A DNA stretch of 64,000 bases from Enoplosus armatus (taxonomy: Eukaryota; Chordata; Actinopteri; Centrarchiformes; Enoplosidae): assembly GCF_043641665.1 (NCBI RefSeq), contig NC_092180.1:15245891-15309890 (forward strand). Reading direction: 5' to 3'. The notes beneath the pieces are model-generated. The model did not search any database and was not told where the DNA came from. It was given only the letters and a program-made list of their open reading frames with translations. Within the stretch, counting starts at the first letter, position 1. Each line of letters starts with the position of its first letter. The position numbers were made by a program, and so were the translations under genes. Positions 1 through 10,980 of this stretch are shown piece after piece.

Positions 1-99
1 TGTGTCCTTAAAGTACATAGAATTAAAACAGCAAAACAAAAAAACAAAAACCGCCCTAAGTAGTTCACAGAGAGGTACAAATATACAGTACAAATCTAT

Positions 100-105
100 T
101 TTATT
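100..105 (-). other. atxn1l: Candidate poly(A) signal of atxn1l
   Basis: AATAAA on the minus strand. The following minus-strand sequence (about 50 down to 15) is strongly U/GU-rich, as expected downstream of a cleavage site. A second AATAAA on the same strand lies at 684-689 and could be an earlier site. Which one is used cannot be decided from sequence. Confidence 0.4.
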
Positions 106-2240
106 CAAAAACGGTACAAATAAAAATGCAACAAAATAGAGATATTAATGCTTTGTTAAAGTCAGGTAGGTGTAGGGTATTCTAAGGGAGCACTTTCGGT
201 CGACAACTCTAAGGCTTCTGATAAAGATCAATACATGTTGGTACGGCCATACGATATTAAAACTCACTATACAAAGTTCATACAACCTGGATTATACTTG
301 AGGATTGAATGTTACATTTACATCATTGCATATATTTTGCAGATTTAGGCATTTAAAAAAAGATGCTGTTTTTTGTTTGTTTTTAAGATAGTTACACGTC
401 ACATAAAAAGCAGTGTCACCTTGTGCCAAAAAAGTACAATGTCAAATCTAAAAATACACAGACTTCTTTAAAACTTTTAACCGTTCTCATTCTCCTGATT
501 TAATTCGACATCAACAACACCGAAACCGTCCTAAATTCACCTTTGCAGTTCAATATTGGATCAAACAACAGGAAGTAGTTCACAGAGAGTAAAAATCCCC
601 ACTGCCAACATCACAAAACATAATAAACCATTACATTACCACCAATGGAAAGCTATCTGATTTATGCAGCCTGTCCGTCTCCATTTATTCAAACCCACTT
701 TCTGTTGTCCAGAGACCGTGGGACAAAGCACAAGACGCCAAACACAATCCATTAATCCAAGGGATAAAAAAAACTACTGATCTTGTGCAACAATAAAACA
801 AAACAACAACGGATGTGTGCATGTCTGTCTGTCGATGTGTGCGTGGAATTAATGGATTGCCCTCCGTTGCTGACACTCTTGGCATCGTCTTGTAAAAAGT
901 GCAGAGAGGAGCTTCCATTTACTTCACTTCCACAAAAACAGGAATTAAAAAGGTAAGCATAAAGAGCGTATTAAAAATGTAACGGAATAGATCATGAAAA
1001 AAAAAAAACACACAAACAAAACGTTGCAGATTTCATGGTTGAACCATTCGGGGGCCCAAAGAGAATTCACTGTCACCCTTTGAGAAATGTAAATATGAAT
1101 TTCTGCTCATAAGCATGACAAGAGTGTCAAGGCTTGACATTTCTGATTCGCTCTTGTGCAGCCTGAAAAGGGAACACCACGTCTACCAGAAGCATTATTC
1201 CATTATTTCAATTTCACACATTGTACAAAGCAGAATTTAAGGCATTATCAACAAGCATCATCAAAGCCATCTATACAAAGAAAAAAAAAAAAACACACAC
1301 ACACACATCTATCTACAGAAACACACAACCTGCCATTTCTCCATGATTTTGTGTGCTTTACATTTTGAAACTCTTCAATTTACCAACATTTTTCATTTTA
1401 CAACACTGTAAAGGAGGGCATTTAGTGCAATTACTTACAGCAACAGACTATCAGTGATGTGAAAAAGATTCATTGGACATCTTGGTAGAAGTTGAGCTTT
1501 CCTGCTTAACGTGGCACGCACTGCTCAAAGCAGAGGGCAATAACAAAACAAGGCTCATGGTAGCACAGGATGGTCTTGCTGTGAGAATTAACAGGAGGTA
1601 AAGTCACAAGTGGCACTGCTTGCACCATTTAAATCCCATCAAATGCTTCTTGACCTAGAATACAATGTTGAAGTGGCTTGGCAATTGTGCCAAAATAATG
1701 CAGGACAAACACGTGGAAATTTGCGTGACACTCGTCTTGAGTGATTTGGCTCCAACTGTGTGGCATCGTAAGAAGAAGACAATACAAACTCACCGATCTG
1801 TGACTCAGTGTGCTGCACGTAGGAAGAATGGGACCACTGAGCAAAAAAAAAAAAGAAAGTAGCAAAGTAAAATACTGGTTTGTATTCCTATAAAAAGGTC
1901 ATTTAAAGCAGAAATCCTATAACCAGACATCAATGTAAAATGACTGCATCAGCGCCAACCTGCCCTACTGCTTCAGAGAGCTGTACTTAAGACAATGACG
2001 GGTACAATACTGAGTTTACTGCATAGAAAACGCCAAGACTACGTGAAATGTTTTCAGGTATTACGTATATTGCTTACAGCATGAAAAAGAACTCAATGTG
2101 GTCGAGCTTCTGATGCTAAGATGTGTTCTTAAACTGTGGTAAAATTATTTTCTGAATGCCGTTATATCCCATTGCAAAGCATTGTAAAAGGATAGGTTTA
2201 CATATTTCAAGTCCATCTCAATACAATACTAACTTGTCCA

Positions 2241-2248
2241 TATGTACA
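2241..2248 (-). promoter_or_regulatory. Pumilio response element in the atxn1l 3' UTR
   Basis: The minus strand reads TGTACATA, an exact match to the PUF consensus UGUANAUA. PUM1 repression through such an element is established for mammalian ATXN1 mRNA. The match is seen directly; use of the site here is inferred. An 8-mer is expected a few times by chance in DNA of this length. Confidence 0.4.
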
Positions 2249-5076
2249 ATGAACTAGTTATTAGGCAATCCCTTCCTGGTGTGATTCCACTTTAAGTGCT
2301 GGGACAGAACAAAATACCGCTCTGTGCATTTCACGGCCTCCTCCGCTGAGCTGCTGCAGGGGAATAGTGACAAAAAGAGTGAATTATGTACTACAAGAAC
2401 TGTAACTTTGGAAGATACTCACTTGATTTGTCTAACTGTGACTAATGAAGCCTCATATTAGCTTGAACAGAAAGACGACTGTTGATTTTGTATATCTCTT
2501 GCACTGGAACAGCATCAGGAAGGAATCTTTACATGGCCAGTATGGACAGGAGGGATTGTTATAAGACAGACTTAGACAAATGTGAAGCTACCCTTTAAAG
2601 CTGCGCATAAAGACAGTACCAGAGGAGCACCAGCCTCAGTTCAGGTCACTGTGTCTGGCCCCTCTACCTGCTGACAGAGGGTCAGGCTGTATACTTAGTG
2701 AACCATGAGGAGTTATGTTAGGAGAGTTGAAGAGGACAGATAGACACACACAACAGTGTCTGGGTTACAGCACCAACACATTAGTCAGACACAAAATTGA
2801 ACAACCACGTAACTAACTGATCCTCCTGTCTGAGCGCGTCCAGTGAAAGGAAATATGACAGGTAATGCATGAAATATTCAAAAGTGATCAAGTGTTTTGC
2901 AGAAGTCCAAAGATCTATGACAAAAGAAAGAAAACTGGTACTGTGTGATTTACACTTTCTGATGGGAATGTCTGTGTGAGGAATGCTGTCTGATTATAAA
3001 CCTCTGAATGATTTTATGTGTGGTCTAATTGCACTTATTTTCAATTTCACCCTTTTGGATTTTTGGATTTCAGTGACAAGAGAACATCTGTCAGAAGGAG
3101 GAAACTGCAGCATTCATCTTGGCTAATTTGTAAACAGTTAAAAAATGCAAGTCAGTTTTCTCTCTCTCTCTCTCTCTCGCGCTCACCACAAAACACCAAC
3201 AACAATACTTCAAACATATTCCCTTCATTAAAAAAAACATCTACTGTACTGTGATTCCTATTAACAAGGTCAGTGTGACGTCAATGAGTGACATGTGCAA
3301 CACAAGACAATCATAAGATCCACTGGATAAAGTATATCCAAAATACGAAAGCAAGGGACCGTGTACGTTCAAACAAAAGACTAAACAGAAGATAACTTGA
3401 TGATGATCACAACTTAATTAGAGTCAAGCCTTTCTTGGAGATGCACTCGAGTAAATCCATATAAGAGAAAACATCATCAGTGAGATGGAGAATCAAAGAG
3501 AAGCAGTCTCATCCACAATGATTCCTTGAGAAATTTTGTCAAAGGCATGCATCGCTTGTGTAGAAATACTGAAGCATCAATGAAAATGAACAGCAAAATA
3601 GTGCATCACCATGAACACCGGGGTTAAAAGAGGGTCCGTTCTCACACCTCAGATGTACAGATACATATATAAAACAGCGCACGGCGAGAGATTCCTGGGG
3701 GAGAGCGGTACAGCGGCGTGCTGTAAAAAGAACTATTGCTTTAATTTGGTAACTGAGCAAAGGGTAACTCAAGTTGAGGACAAAGAGAACACCTCGTCAC
3801 GGACTCACACAGGGCTTCTCTCCGAGGCAAACTACAAGGCCCTTCCACTCTTCTGTTTTCGGCTAAAGTGGCCTGCAGCCAGTGATGTGACAGGGTAATG
3901 TCTCTCTGGTTTAGGTGGCTTTGGTGATGACCAGCCAGTGCCATCTCTTCCTCTTCCTCCTCCTCCTCCTCCTCCTCTTCAAAATTGCATTTAAAGTTAC
4001 CTGTCTGGTCGGGAAAGCTTTGGAGGTATAGTGAGGAGAAGGGAGGGTGTCGCTCAGGATAGGAAAGGTTTCTCTGAAGGGGAAAAAGTTAAACACTAAG
4101 TGATGGATATTCTCACTGATGATACGGGACTGAGGGATATCTCTAGTTATCACGGAGAACAAAGCATTATTCAAATATGCGGCATTTATGCAAACACACA
4201 CACACGTGAGGGCCCTCAGTCTAAACCAGAGGGCATGAAGGGGTGTAATGAAAGCAATTTTTTTTTTTTTGGAGTGGAAACTGATTGCTGAACAAACAGA
4301 CTGATTGATTTATCACTATTTCGATTGTAAGACAAGTGGGACGTGCCACACTTGGCCTGAGAGAAGACCTCCTTCTTTGCAGGCCGAGAGAGTATCTCTG
4401 CTGACAAAAGAGGTTTTAGACTCCTGCCGGAGAAGCATAATGTAACATACACTGACAGTTAGCGCCAACAGTGCCAACATCGCCACGGGAGCTGCTGATG
4501 TCAGCAACTCTCCTCTTTTTTTTGGGTAAATGCTTTTGAAGGAAACAGGATCTTAGGAATGGAGGCGATTAAAGATCACTGGCTGTGATCTTTGAAATAC
4601 ACCAGAACCTGCAGAGTTGGTAACTTCACTGTGCTACAAACACATTCTTCATAGTACGTGGTCTTCCAAAGAGACAGTTTGGTCAAAAAGGAAGGAAGAG
4701 AGTTCTGAATGCGATGGTAACCTCCAAGCATGGGTGAAAGGAAGTGGCGACAAAGGAGGGAGGGAGTAAGAGAAATGCAGTGTGTAAGGACTATGATAGG
4801 CATTTCATCGGCTACATACTTTCTACTCAGCGTTTCCTGTCCCTGTCAGACCTCAGCTGGCTGGGAAACCACAGGCTTGTAGTCCTTTGGCGGCTGAGTG
4901 ACAACCAAACCAGACCAGAACTTCTCACCAGATAGACAAAGATGTTGTATTTTTCAGGTGTGCAAAATCTCAAACATTCTGAGGCTACATTCGCACTCTT
5001 TGTTTCCTCTTTCTCTCCTTGTCAGACTCATTCTTACCCTTGGCAGACTCCTCTATAGTTGCTACCAAATATGATG

Positions 5077-6579
5077 CTACTTCCCTGCATTAGAGCGCCC
5101 CTCAATGGACAGTTTGACCTCCTGGGGGATGAAAGAGGGCCTTGTGTGGCCGGAGGTGCTTATTTGAGGGCGTGGCCCTTCATCTCCCTTCATATTGTAT
5201 CTTTGGAGGCCAGGTGATGACCAGCGCCTCTGAGAAGCACCTAGCGCAGCCTGCATTGCTCCCATCCCTGCCCCTGCAAAAGCAGAGCCCTCTGTGTGCA
5301 AGTGGTAGCTGCTCTGGCTCCGCGGATGCTCTGCTGAGGTCCTACTTGGTCTGATGGGCGACTCAGTGTGCCCAACAACCCCAAAATGTGTGGCTTCCTC
5401 CTTATCAACCAAATCTTTTTCTCCATCCCTCGGTCTTTCTCTGTGGATGCGGTCTAGCCTGAAATGAGACTGGGGTCGTGACTGCTGAGGGGCAGGAGGC
5501 CCCATGAGCTGGTGACCAGGTCCTGATGTAGCGTTGGTTTTGCTCAAAGTCCTGGACAGGTTCTGCTGCTGCTGTTGTTGTTGTTGTTGTTGGTGGTGTT
5601 GGTGTTGGTGTTGTTGTTGTTGTTGTTGTTGTGAATGATGGTGCTGTGGTTGTTTCTGCTGCTGTGGCTGAAGTTGCTGCTGCAGGGTGATGGACACACA
5701 CACGTCTCCTACTTGCAGATGATGGCAGGCCAAGCCGTACAGCTGGGCTGTGCGTTCAGGGCTGCAGGACGACCAGCCCTGGCCGAACACAAAGAAGGGG
5801 TGCTCCGGGGGTACGTCAATGGTCACTTTGCTCTGCTGCTCCCCCACAGTAAAGTGAAGCGACACAAGACCTGGTCTCTGCTGGCTGCCACGGATGTCCA
5901 CCACCATGCTGGAGTCTATCTTAAGACCCCCACTCACCTCAGCGCTCCGCACAAAGTCCTGAGTCTGCAAGTCCTCCACACGCTTCAGTTCCCCAGTAGC
6001 CAGCTGGATGATGGCCCCCTTCATAAAGTGTGACGGGTTGCAGGGAGCCGGGGTAGGAGCGAGGCTTGAAGCTAAGGCCTGAGTCACATCTGCTGTTGGC
6101 TGGACAAGAGGCTGCTGGGGGAGCTGCTGCTGAGCTATAGTCAGCTCTGCCCTTTCAGGGAGGCACACTCTGGCTGAAGAATCAGAGGCTTTAAAGCTTA
6201 GATTAGGGGAGGCCATGGTGGTGGAGGCATGGCTGGCTGAGGCATTATTAGCCTGTCCTGGGTAGTGTTGCTGTGGTGGTTGGGGCTGATGCTGCAGGTG
6301 ATACTCCAGGGGAATAAGAACTGGTTGCCCATTGGCAAGCATGACAGCATGGCCTGGTTGTCCTGCTTGCGGCTGGAGACCGGTCACTCTGGGGTCGCTG
6401 TAACTCACAGGCTGGGCTGTGTATGCTGTCCGGCCAGAAATTACGCCTGTGCTCTCTCCATGGACATCTCTGGCTCTCTGGGCACCCTGAGAAAGATTCA
6501 AGGGAGCAAAGGAGACCTCTTTCCGCACTCCACTACCACCTTGGCTAGAGGAAGCCAAACGACCAACCACCTGCTGCAC
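5077..6579 (-). CDS. atxn1l: atxn1l last coding exon: AXH domain, Q/H tract, C-terminal motif
   Basis: Residues 357-856. The AXH domain (nucleotides about 6048-5680) begins near NPSHFMKGAIIQLATGELKR and runs through VPPEHPFFVFGQGWSSCSPE to GDVCVSITLQ with no visible break. A PLNLS motif (residues 383-387), similar to CtBP-binding PxDLS motifs and also present in human ATXN1L, lies upstream. The Q/H tract follows the AXH domain directly. The RRWSSP motif, with its Ser codon at 5220-5218, precedes the conserved C-terminus. The reading frame is open through the acceptor, so the exon limit rests on the splice consensus and the match across the junction. Confidence 0.92.
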   Translation of the reverse strand: MQQVVGRLASSSQGGSGVRKEVSFAPLNLSQGAQRARDVHGESTGVISGRTAYTAQPVSYSDPRVTGLQPQAGQPGHAVMLANGQPVLIPLEYHLQHQPQPPQQHYPGQANNASASHASTTMASPNLSFKASDSSARVCLPERAELTIAQQQLPQQPLVQPTADVTQALASSLAPTPAPCNPSHFMKGAIIQLATGELKRVEDLQTQDFVRSAEVSGGLKIDSSMVVDIRGSQQRPGLVSLHFTVGEQQSKVTIDVPPEHPFFVFGQGWSSCSPERTAQLYGLACHHLQVGDVCVSITLQQQLQPQQQKQPQHHHSQQQQQQQHQHQHHQQQQQQQQQQNLSRTLSKTNATSGPGHQLMGPPAPQQSRPQSHFRLDRIHRERPRDGEKDLVDKEEATHFGVVGHTESPIRPSRTSAEHPRSQSSYHLHTEGSAFAGAGMGAMQAALGASQRRWSSPGLQRYNMKGDEGPRPQISTSGHTRPSFIPQEVKLSIEGRSNAGK

Positions 6580-8736
6580 CTGGAAGTTGATTAAAGGGAT
6601 TAAGTGTTAGTCAGACAACTTGATGAAACACACAACAATTCATGTGACACGATTTCCAACAAGACATCCAACTGTTCTCCCACAGCAGCCTGAATTACAG
6701 CATTTAAGTATAAAATATCTGTGTGAATCAGTCAATAATACATTTTAACATCACTCTTCTCATCAAATTTCCTTATTTTAAAACATTTTCCTAAGATAAC
6801 AAGACAGTCTGGAGCTACTCGCAATGACCTTTATTTGGTGTTGTTAGCATTTCTCCCTATTTGGTTGGTTGAAATAATTGATTAGCTGACAATGATGCCA
6901 GCCAGCACAAACCAACAGGACGGAAGCTATTTTACTTATTAAGGAATCAACATGCTTCCTTCCCCCTGCACACCATCACAAAAGAAGCACTGAGGGCTTC
7001 ACTGAGCATCTCCATGCAACCACAAATAGCATAGCTTTGGCACAAAGTAGCAATTGTCTGGTTGTGAGTGATTGCCCGATTACCTACGGACCCACAGCAC
7101 ACAATTAAGGAAGGAAGTAGAGTCTAAAATTAACACGGGCTATTAAGTCTTAGAAATACTGAGGTAAGAAGGTGTGCAATTAAAACACAGAATTACTCTA
7201 CCGTAAGGCCAGATCACTATGAATACTATGACTACATTTACATGCACACCAAAAGCAGACTCCTGTGAGTAACCATGTAAAGCCATGAACTCAAATTATT
7301 CTAATACCCTACAACTTGATGAAAAATATTTTTAAATACATTTTATTCCTTGATCAATATAAGCATTGTTTCAAAAATGTTGCTCCACAAATGTTGGTCA
7401 TGCTGCTGTTGCTTGCCATGTTGAATGATATGATTTTCTTTGTATCAGGTGACACTTTCACACATGGAAAAACATTTAAAAAACTAAGCTATGGGTATTA
7501 ATGAACAAGTAATGTGGTTTCTCCATCTTTTTACACAACCTTTACTCAACATATAAGCTGCAATATGTAACATCATTCCACGAACGAAGGGAGCAAGGTT
7601 AGCATTTACATGGATGTTTCTATCACCAGTTTACTGCTAAAAGTTAGGAGGCCATCAGTGTGTCCTACCTCCAGGTCGCTGTCTGGAGAGCTGCGCTGGC
7701 CAGGTGAGCTCCTCTCTTCCAGCCTTCGGTTCTGCAGGCCTCTGTCTTGGCTGTGCTCCTGCGCTGCAGAGCTGGATGCCACCTGCAGCAGACGTGCATT
7801 TCTGGCAGTATAGGCCGAGTCTAGTACAACCTCCCTGGCTCCCTGCTCTTTATCTCCTCCATTCATCTCTGGTTCATTCTCCTGCTGGGCACTGTGGGGG
7901 TCTCTGGTGGCAGTGGCAGCCCTGGCGCCCTGAGGGTGGTAGAAGACTGGCATCCCTCGAGAGCTGACCTCTGTTGCAGAGAGGACTCCTACAGTGCCAA
8001 GGTGCTGCTGGGCAGCTTGCTCTGAAGACAACATCAGCGGGACACCGCTGGAAGCTGCAACTTTGGCAAAGGTATGAGCAGCTACCTGGGCCTGGGGAGG
8101 TGGGGAAACAACACCTTCCTGTATGACAGATGGATAGGGAACAAGGTGGGACACAGCATGGGGCTGAGGAATGGTGCCTGAGGGAGAGATTAATGATCCC
8201 GGGACAAAGCCAGGGGGTAGAGCGTAAGGTACCGCTGCATAAGGGGAACCAACAAACTGGAGAGAGGAATGAGGGATCTGGGCATAACCAAGTGGAGGAT
8301 AGGAAAGGCCTGGATGCTGCAGGAGAGGAGAGTGTACAGTGTAGGCTGGAGAAATGTGGCTTAACACTGGGTGAAGACTGGCAGACGAGTAGGTAACAGA
8401 TGGAAGAGCAACTTTGTAGAGCATACTGTACTGATCAACGGGCACCGCCGGTATGCCATCAGAATTATCCACTCCGTAATGAAGCCCCGGCTGAGCTCGC
8501 AGCCACTCTCCAGATGGGGTCCCTCCCTGAGTGTCACTGTTGGCTGCAGAGTTCTGGATAGAAACCACTTCATCTTCTCCAATACCACCACCAGCACTAC
8601 CGCCACCTCCACTGCCACCACCTCCCCCTCCTGCCCCGACTCCCCCTGTCCCTCCAGCTCCACTGCTGTTACTAACTGGGAGGTCCCTCTTCTTAGGAGG
8701 CAGGCACTCCTGGTTGCGCTCCTGAGCTGGTTTCAT
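5077..8736 (-). CDS. atxn1l: Ataxin-1-like protein (two coding exons, AXH domain)
   Basis: Location join: 8736-7669 then 6579-5077, 356 + 500 = 856 residues (human ATXN1L is about 690). The donor GAG|GTAGGA at 7669/7668 and the acceptor CCAG|GTGCAG at 6580/6579 join '...DSDLE' to 'VQQVVGRLAS', matching the same junction region of human ATXN1L. The protein starts MKPAQERNQECLPPKKRDLP, the family signature, followed by a Gly-rich stretch (residues about 26-53). The central Pro/Ser/Tyr-rich part (QYSMLYKVALP, LQFVGSPY) is closer to ATXN1L than to ATXN1. The AXH domain spans about 535-656, a Gln/His tract about 654-696, an RRWSSP motif 807-812, and the end is PSFIPQEVKLSIEGRSNAGK, the ATXN1L terminus. 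The family is nuclear: AXH mediates dimerisation and binding to Capicua and RNA, acting in transcriptional repression. A different ataxin-1 paralogue name is possible, but the N- and C-termini favour atxn1l. Confidence 0.93.
5560..5688 (-). repeat. atxn1l: Gln/His-rich coding repeat after the AXH domain
   Basis: About 43 codons (residues about 654-696) that are mostly Gln with interspersed His. The longest pure Gln run is 10 residues. The plus strand shows long runs of TTG, so on the coding strand most glutamines are CAA with only a few CAG. Such mixed, CAA-rich tracts are expected to be more stable than pure CAG. In human ATXN1 the pathogenic polyQ lies well before AXH; here the tract follows AXH. 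Confidence 0.9.
6580..7668 (-). other. atxn1l: atxn1l intron between the coding exons
   Basis: About 1.1 kb with a consensus donor (GTAGGA) and acceptor (CTTCCAG) on the minus strand. No coding potential, microsatellite or recognisable mobile element was seen. Confidence 0.85.
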
Positions 8737-8858
8737 TGCAATCCTCTGACCAAGCGAGTAGCTTTACTGTACTGCACAGGAACTGAAACTTGCAAGCCAG
8801 TCAGCCCGCACAGGAACCAGTTCTGAAATCACCTGGCTGACCTCGTCTGCCAATTCAC
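7669..8858 (-). CDS. atxn1l: atxn1l first coding exon with part of the 5' UTR
   Basis: The exon runs from an acceptor (TTTTCCAG|GTGAATTGG, exon start 8858) to the donor at 7669/7668. The coding part is 8736-7669, residues 1-356; 8858-8737 is 5' UTR. The start ATG is chosen because MKPAQERNQECLPPKKR matches the family N-terminus. Residues about 26-53 are a Gly/Ala/Ser low-complexity run encoded by GGN/GCN repeats. The rest is Pro/Ser/Ala-rich and probably disordered, and ends with DSDLE, which continues in the next exon. An unspliced reading would add about 20 residues and stop. Confidence 0.9.
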
Positions 8859-10834
8859 CTGGAAAAAACAAAAAAGGATCTATAAGCACAATTCCAATTG
8901 CTAAAAGTGCTAAAATTATTACTACACAAATAATAGACAAATCAGATGAAAATAATAAAATTATAAAATCTTTAGTTTCAGGTTTGTGAGAGAATTATTT
9001 ATGGTCAATGACAGATTGTGTTATGCTGAACCACAGATGGGAAGTATTAATGGTGCAGCCACACTCATCTGTCACTGTAGACAGAAACTGACAGAAAATG
9101 TTGTTGCCGAGTTTACTTGTAGCAGCAAAAATATGAACCTCACCTAACCAAGATATAAGATGATTGTGATGAAGGTGATTTTCTAATCAAGGACACTCAT
9201 TTTGTTTAGTTAGTGCGTGTGTCATTTTACTGCACATACTTGAACTCTGAACTGTTCGGTTCTCTGGCAGCTCGGCCTTTTGCCAGTTTATGGTTGTTTG
9301 ACATTTAAATAATGGCTCACATGTTCATGTTGCTGAGTGTGTTAAAAAGTCTGACAATATGCACTTTAGTACACACCAGTTCATCACAGCAGTCTATAAA
9401 ACTATAAAACTAAAAGCACTTCATAAAGCTGTGAATAAAGACAATATGTAATTCATTGCTGCTTTTTAAAAACGTATTTGGGTCTTTTGGGTGTTTGTTT
9501 TCGTATAGAGTTGTAATGTATTGTAATGTATTGTGGAAAACGGTCTTGCAATATACCACATATTACAGAATTAAATGTACAGTAATTATATTGCAATCAA
9601 GGGCAACAAATTGTTATAGTGTCATGACTCAATCAGACCTGTGATTCCCTCGCCCAATTCACACATGCCTTTACATCCAGGTATTCCCTTTTATTTCTCC
9701 TTTTAGAGGCTTTAAGGTTAGAAAAACACTCTTATTCCACACTGTCTGACAGTATCATATATATTCCATATATTTCCCAACCCACTTCATAAGACCCCCA
9801 ACATCTAAATTATCTAAATTCACGATGACAGCTTTTCCTAGTACAATGCAAGAAGCTAAGATGTGGTTCATCGTGATCTGCAGGATGTAATTCCAGTAAA
9901 AAAAAATTAAAAAGTACACTCAAGAAATTTGTGGGTACAAGTAAAGAACTGTATCTTGGTTACACTGACTGTAGATCTACAAATACTGCACCATAATAAT
10001 CACTGACACCACCACCATTAACTCTCGGTTTAGCTGAACGTAAATCAATTCTATTCTAACATAACAATGAGAAACGTGCTCCAGTACAGCTGTGACTGGT
10101 CCACTAAGTCCTGTTGGCCTTTTTCTTTTTTACTACAGAGAGTTAAGGTTTTACTGTAAAGTCCCATCTCATTCAACAGAGGTGAATAAACATGTGGATT
10201 CATCTTGCGCTAACACGAATCGAAGTTCTTGGGCGTGTCCCAGGAAGCAGGTTTACTTATTCATCGTAACTTTAACAGCTTTTTTTTTTTTTTACATCAT
10301 GATTCAGACTCGAGTGGGTTCCTGGTTTCACTCAGCACAGTTGTCCAGAAAACTCAGTAAGCCTACTTCCTGAAACAAACCCCTGAAAAGCACTAGATAG
10401 GAATTCTCTGCTTTATAAATTTAGTTACAAGTGAGAGTTTTCTTCCAGTTACCGCTACACTTCACTTTAGAGTAACTGTTTACCGTTAGCTAGTGGCTGA
10501 CTTGGCTAAAGTTAGCTAGCAACTTGGAGTCATCATTTTCCCGTAAACACAGGAAAGTGACAGCATGACACCTCGTAGACTAACACTAAACGTAAATGGT
10601 GGGTTCAAAAGGTAGCTAATGTTATATGAGGCCATTTAGATATCACTATAATTTATCACTGGGCACCAGCCCAGAGGTTCCGGCTAGTTAGCTACATGGC
10701 TAACACAGCTACAACTAGCTAACTACATGAACTGACTCCAGTCCTGCTCGACTCACATCTGCTCACAACTAGCATGGCAATGCGCAGAATGCCCATCAAA
10801 CAGGTCTCTGCTTTGTCTCGTTGTGTAGACGTAC
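8859..10834 (-). other. atxn1l: atxn1l 5' UTR intron
   Basis: About 2 kb between the inferred non-coding first exon and the first coding exon. It is AT-rich with no recognisable gene. The promoter-proximal end (10470-10730) is dense in GTTAGCTA/TAGCTAAC words. The limits depend on the inferred first exon. Confidence 0.5.
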
Positions 10835-10980
10835 CTCCAAATGTCATCGCGAACACGCTTTTCTTCATAAAAGGTTGATATGCAGAGGGACAATTGAAGA
10901 AATCAAGGCTAAGGAGTCGAGCCCATTTCGAAGGCCAGCAGAGGCGCTCACCAATGACGTCACCAAGTTTATTCAATTTC
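10835..10980 (-). promoter_or_regulatory. atxn1l: Putative atxn1l first exon (5' UTR) and promoter
   Basis: This is a locally CpG-enriched patch (CGCGAACACG, CGAGCCCATTTCG, GGCGCTC on the plus strand) ending on the minus strand in a good donor, TTTGGAG|GTACGTC, at 10835/10834. It lies upstream of the atxn1l coding exon, which itself begins with an acceptor, so a 5' exon is required. The transcription start site is not determined; the upstream limit given is approximate. Confidence 0.5.

Larger units (their letters stand above)
1..5076 (-). other. atxn1l: Long 3' UTR of atxn1l
   Basis: No protein-like ORF is present here on either strand. The stretch directly follows the atxn1l stop codon on the minus strand, is AT-rich and contains many short U-rich runs, which fits the long 3' UTR known for ATXN1/ATXN1L genes. 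It holds a (CT)n run near 3160-3178, a CCT/TCC-rich run at about 3945-3979, a Pumilio-type element at 2241-2248, and candidate poly(A) signals near its far end. A 17-base direct repeat occurs at 58-74 and 573-589. That the whole 5 kb is one UTR is inferred; a shorter UTR followed by intergenic DNA is possible. Confidence 0.6.

Noticed and set aside
1306..1313. Second Pumilio-like site (TGTAGATA on the minus strand)
   Set aside because: G at the variable position is disfavoured by PUF proteins, and the match lies at the edge of a CA run.
5635..6033. 132-codon plus-strand ORF
   Set aside because: Antisense to the conserved AXH domain coding sequence. Shadow frame.
5077..8736. Calling the ataxin gene atxn1
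   Set aside because: The RRWSSP motif and polyQ tract suggest ATXN1, but the VDQYSMLYKVALP region, the VQQVVGRLAS junction and the PSFIPQEVKLSIEGRSNAGK end match ATXN1L.
8371..8826. 151-codon plus-strand ORF
   Set aside because: Antisense to the atxn1l coding exon; its Thr/Ser/Pro-rich part is the mirror of the Gly repeat. Shadow frame.
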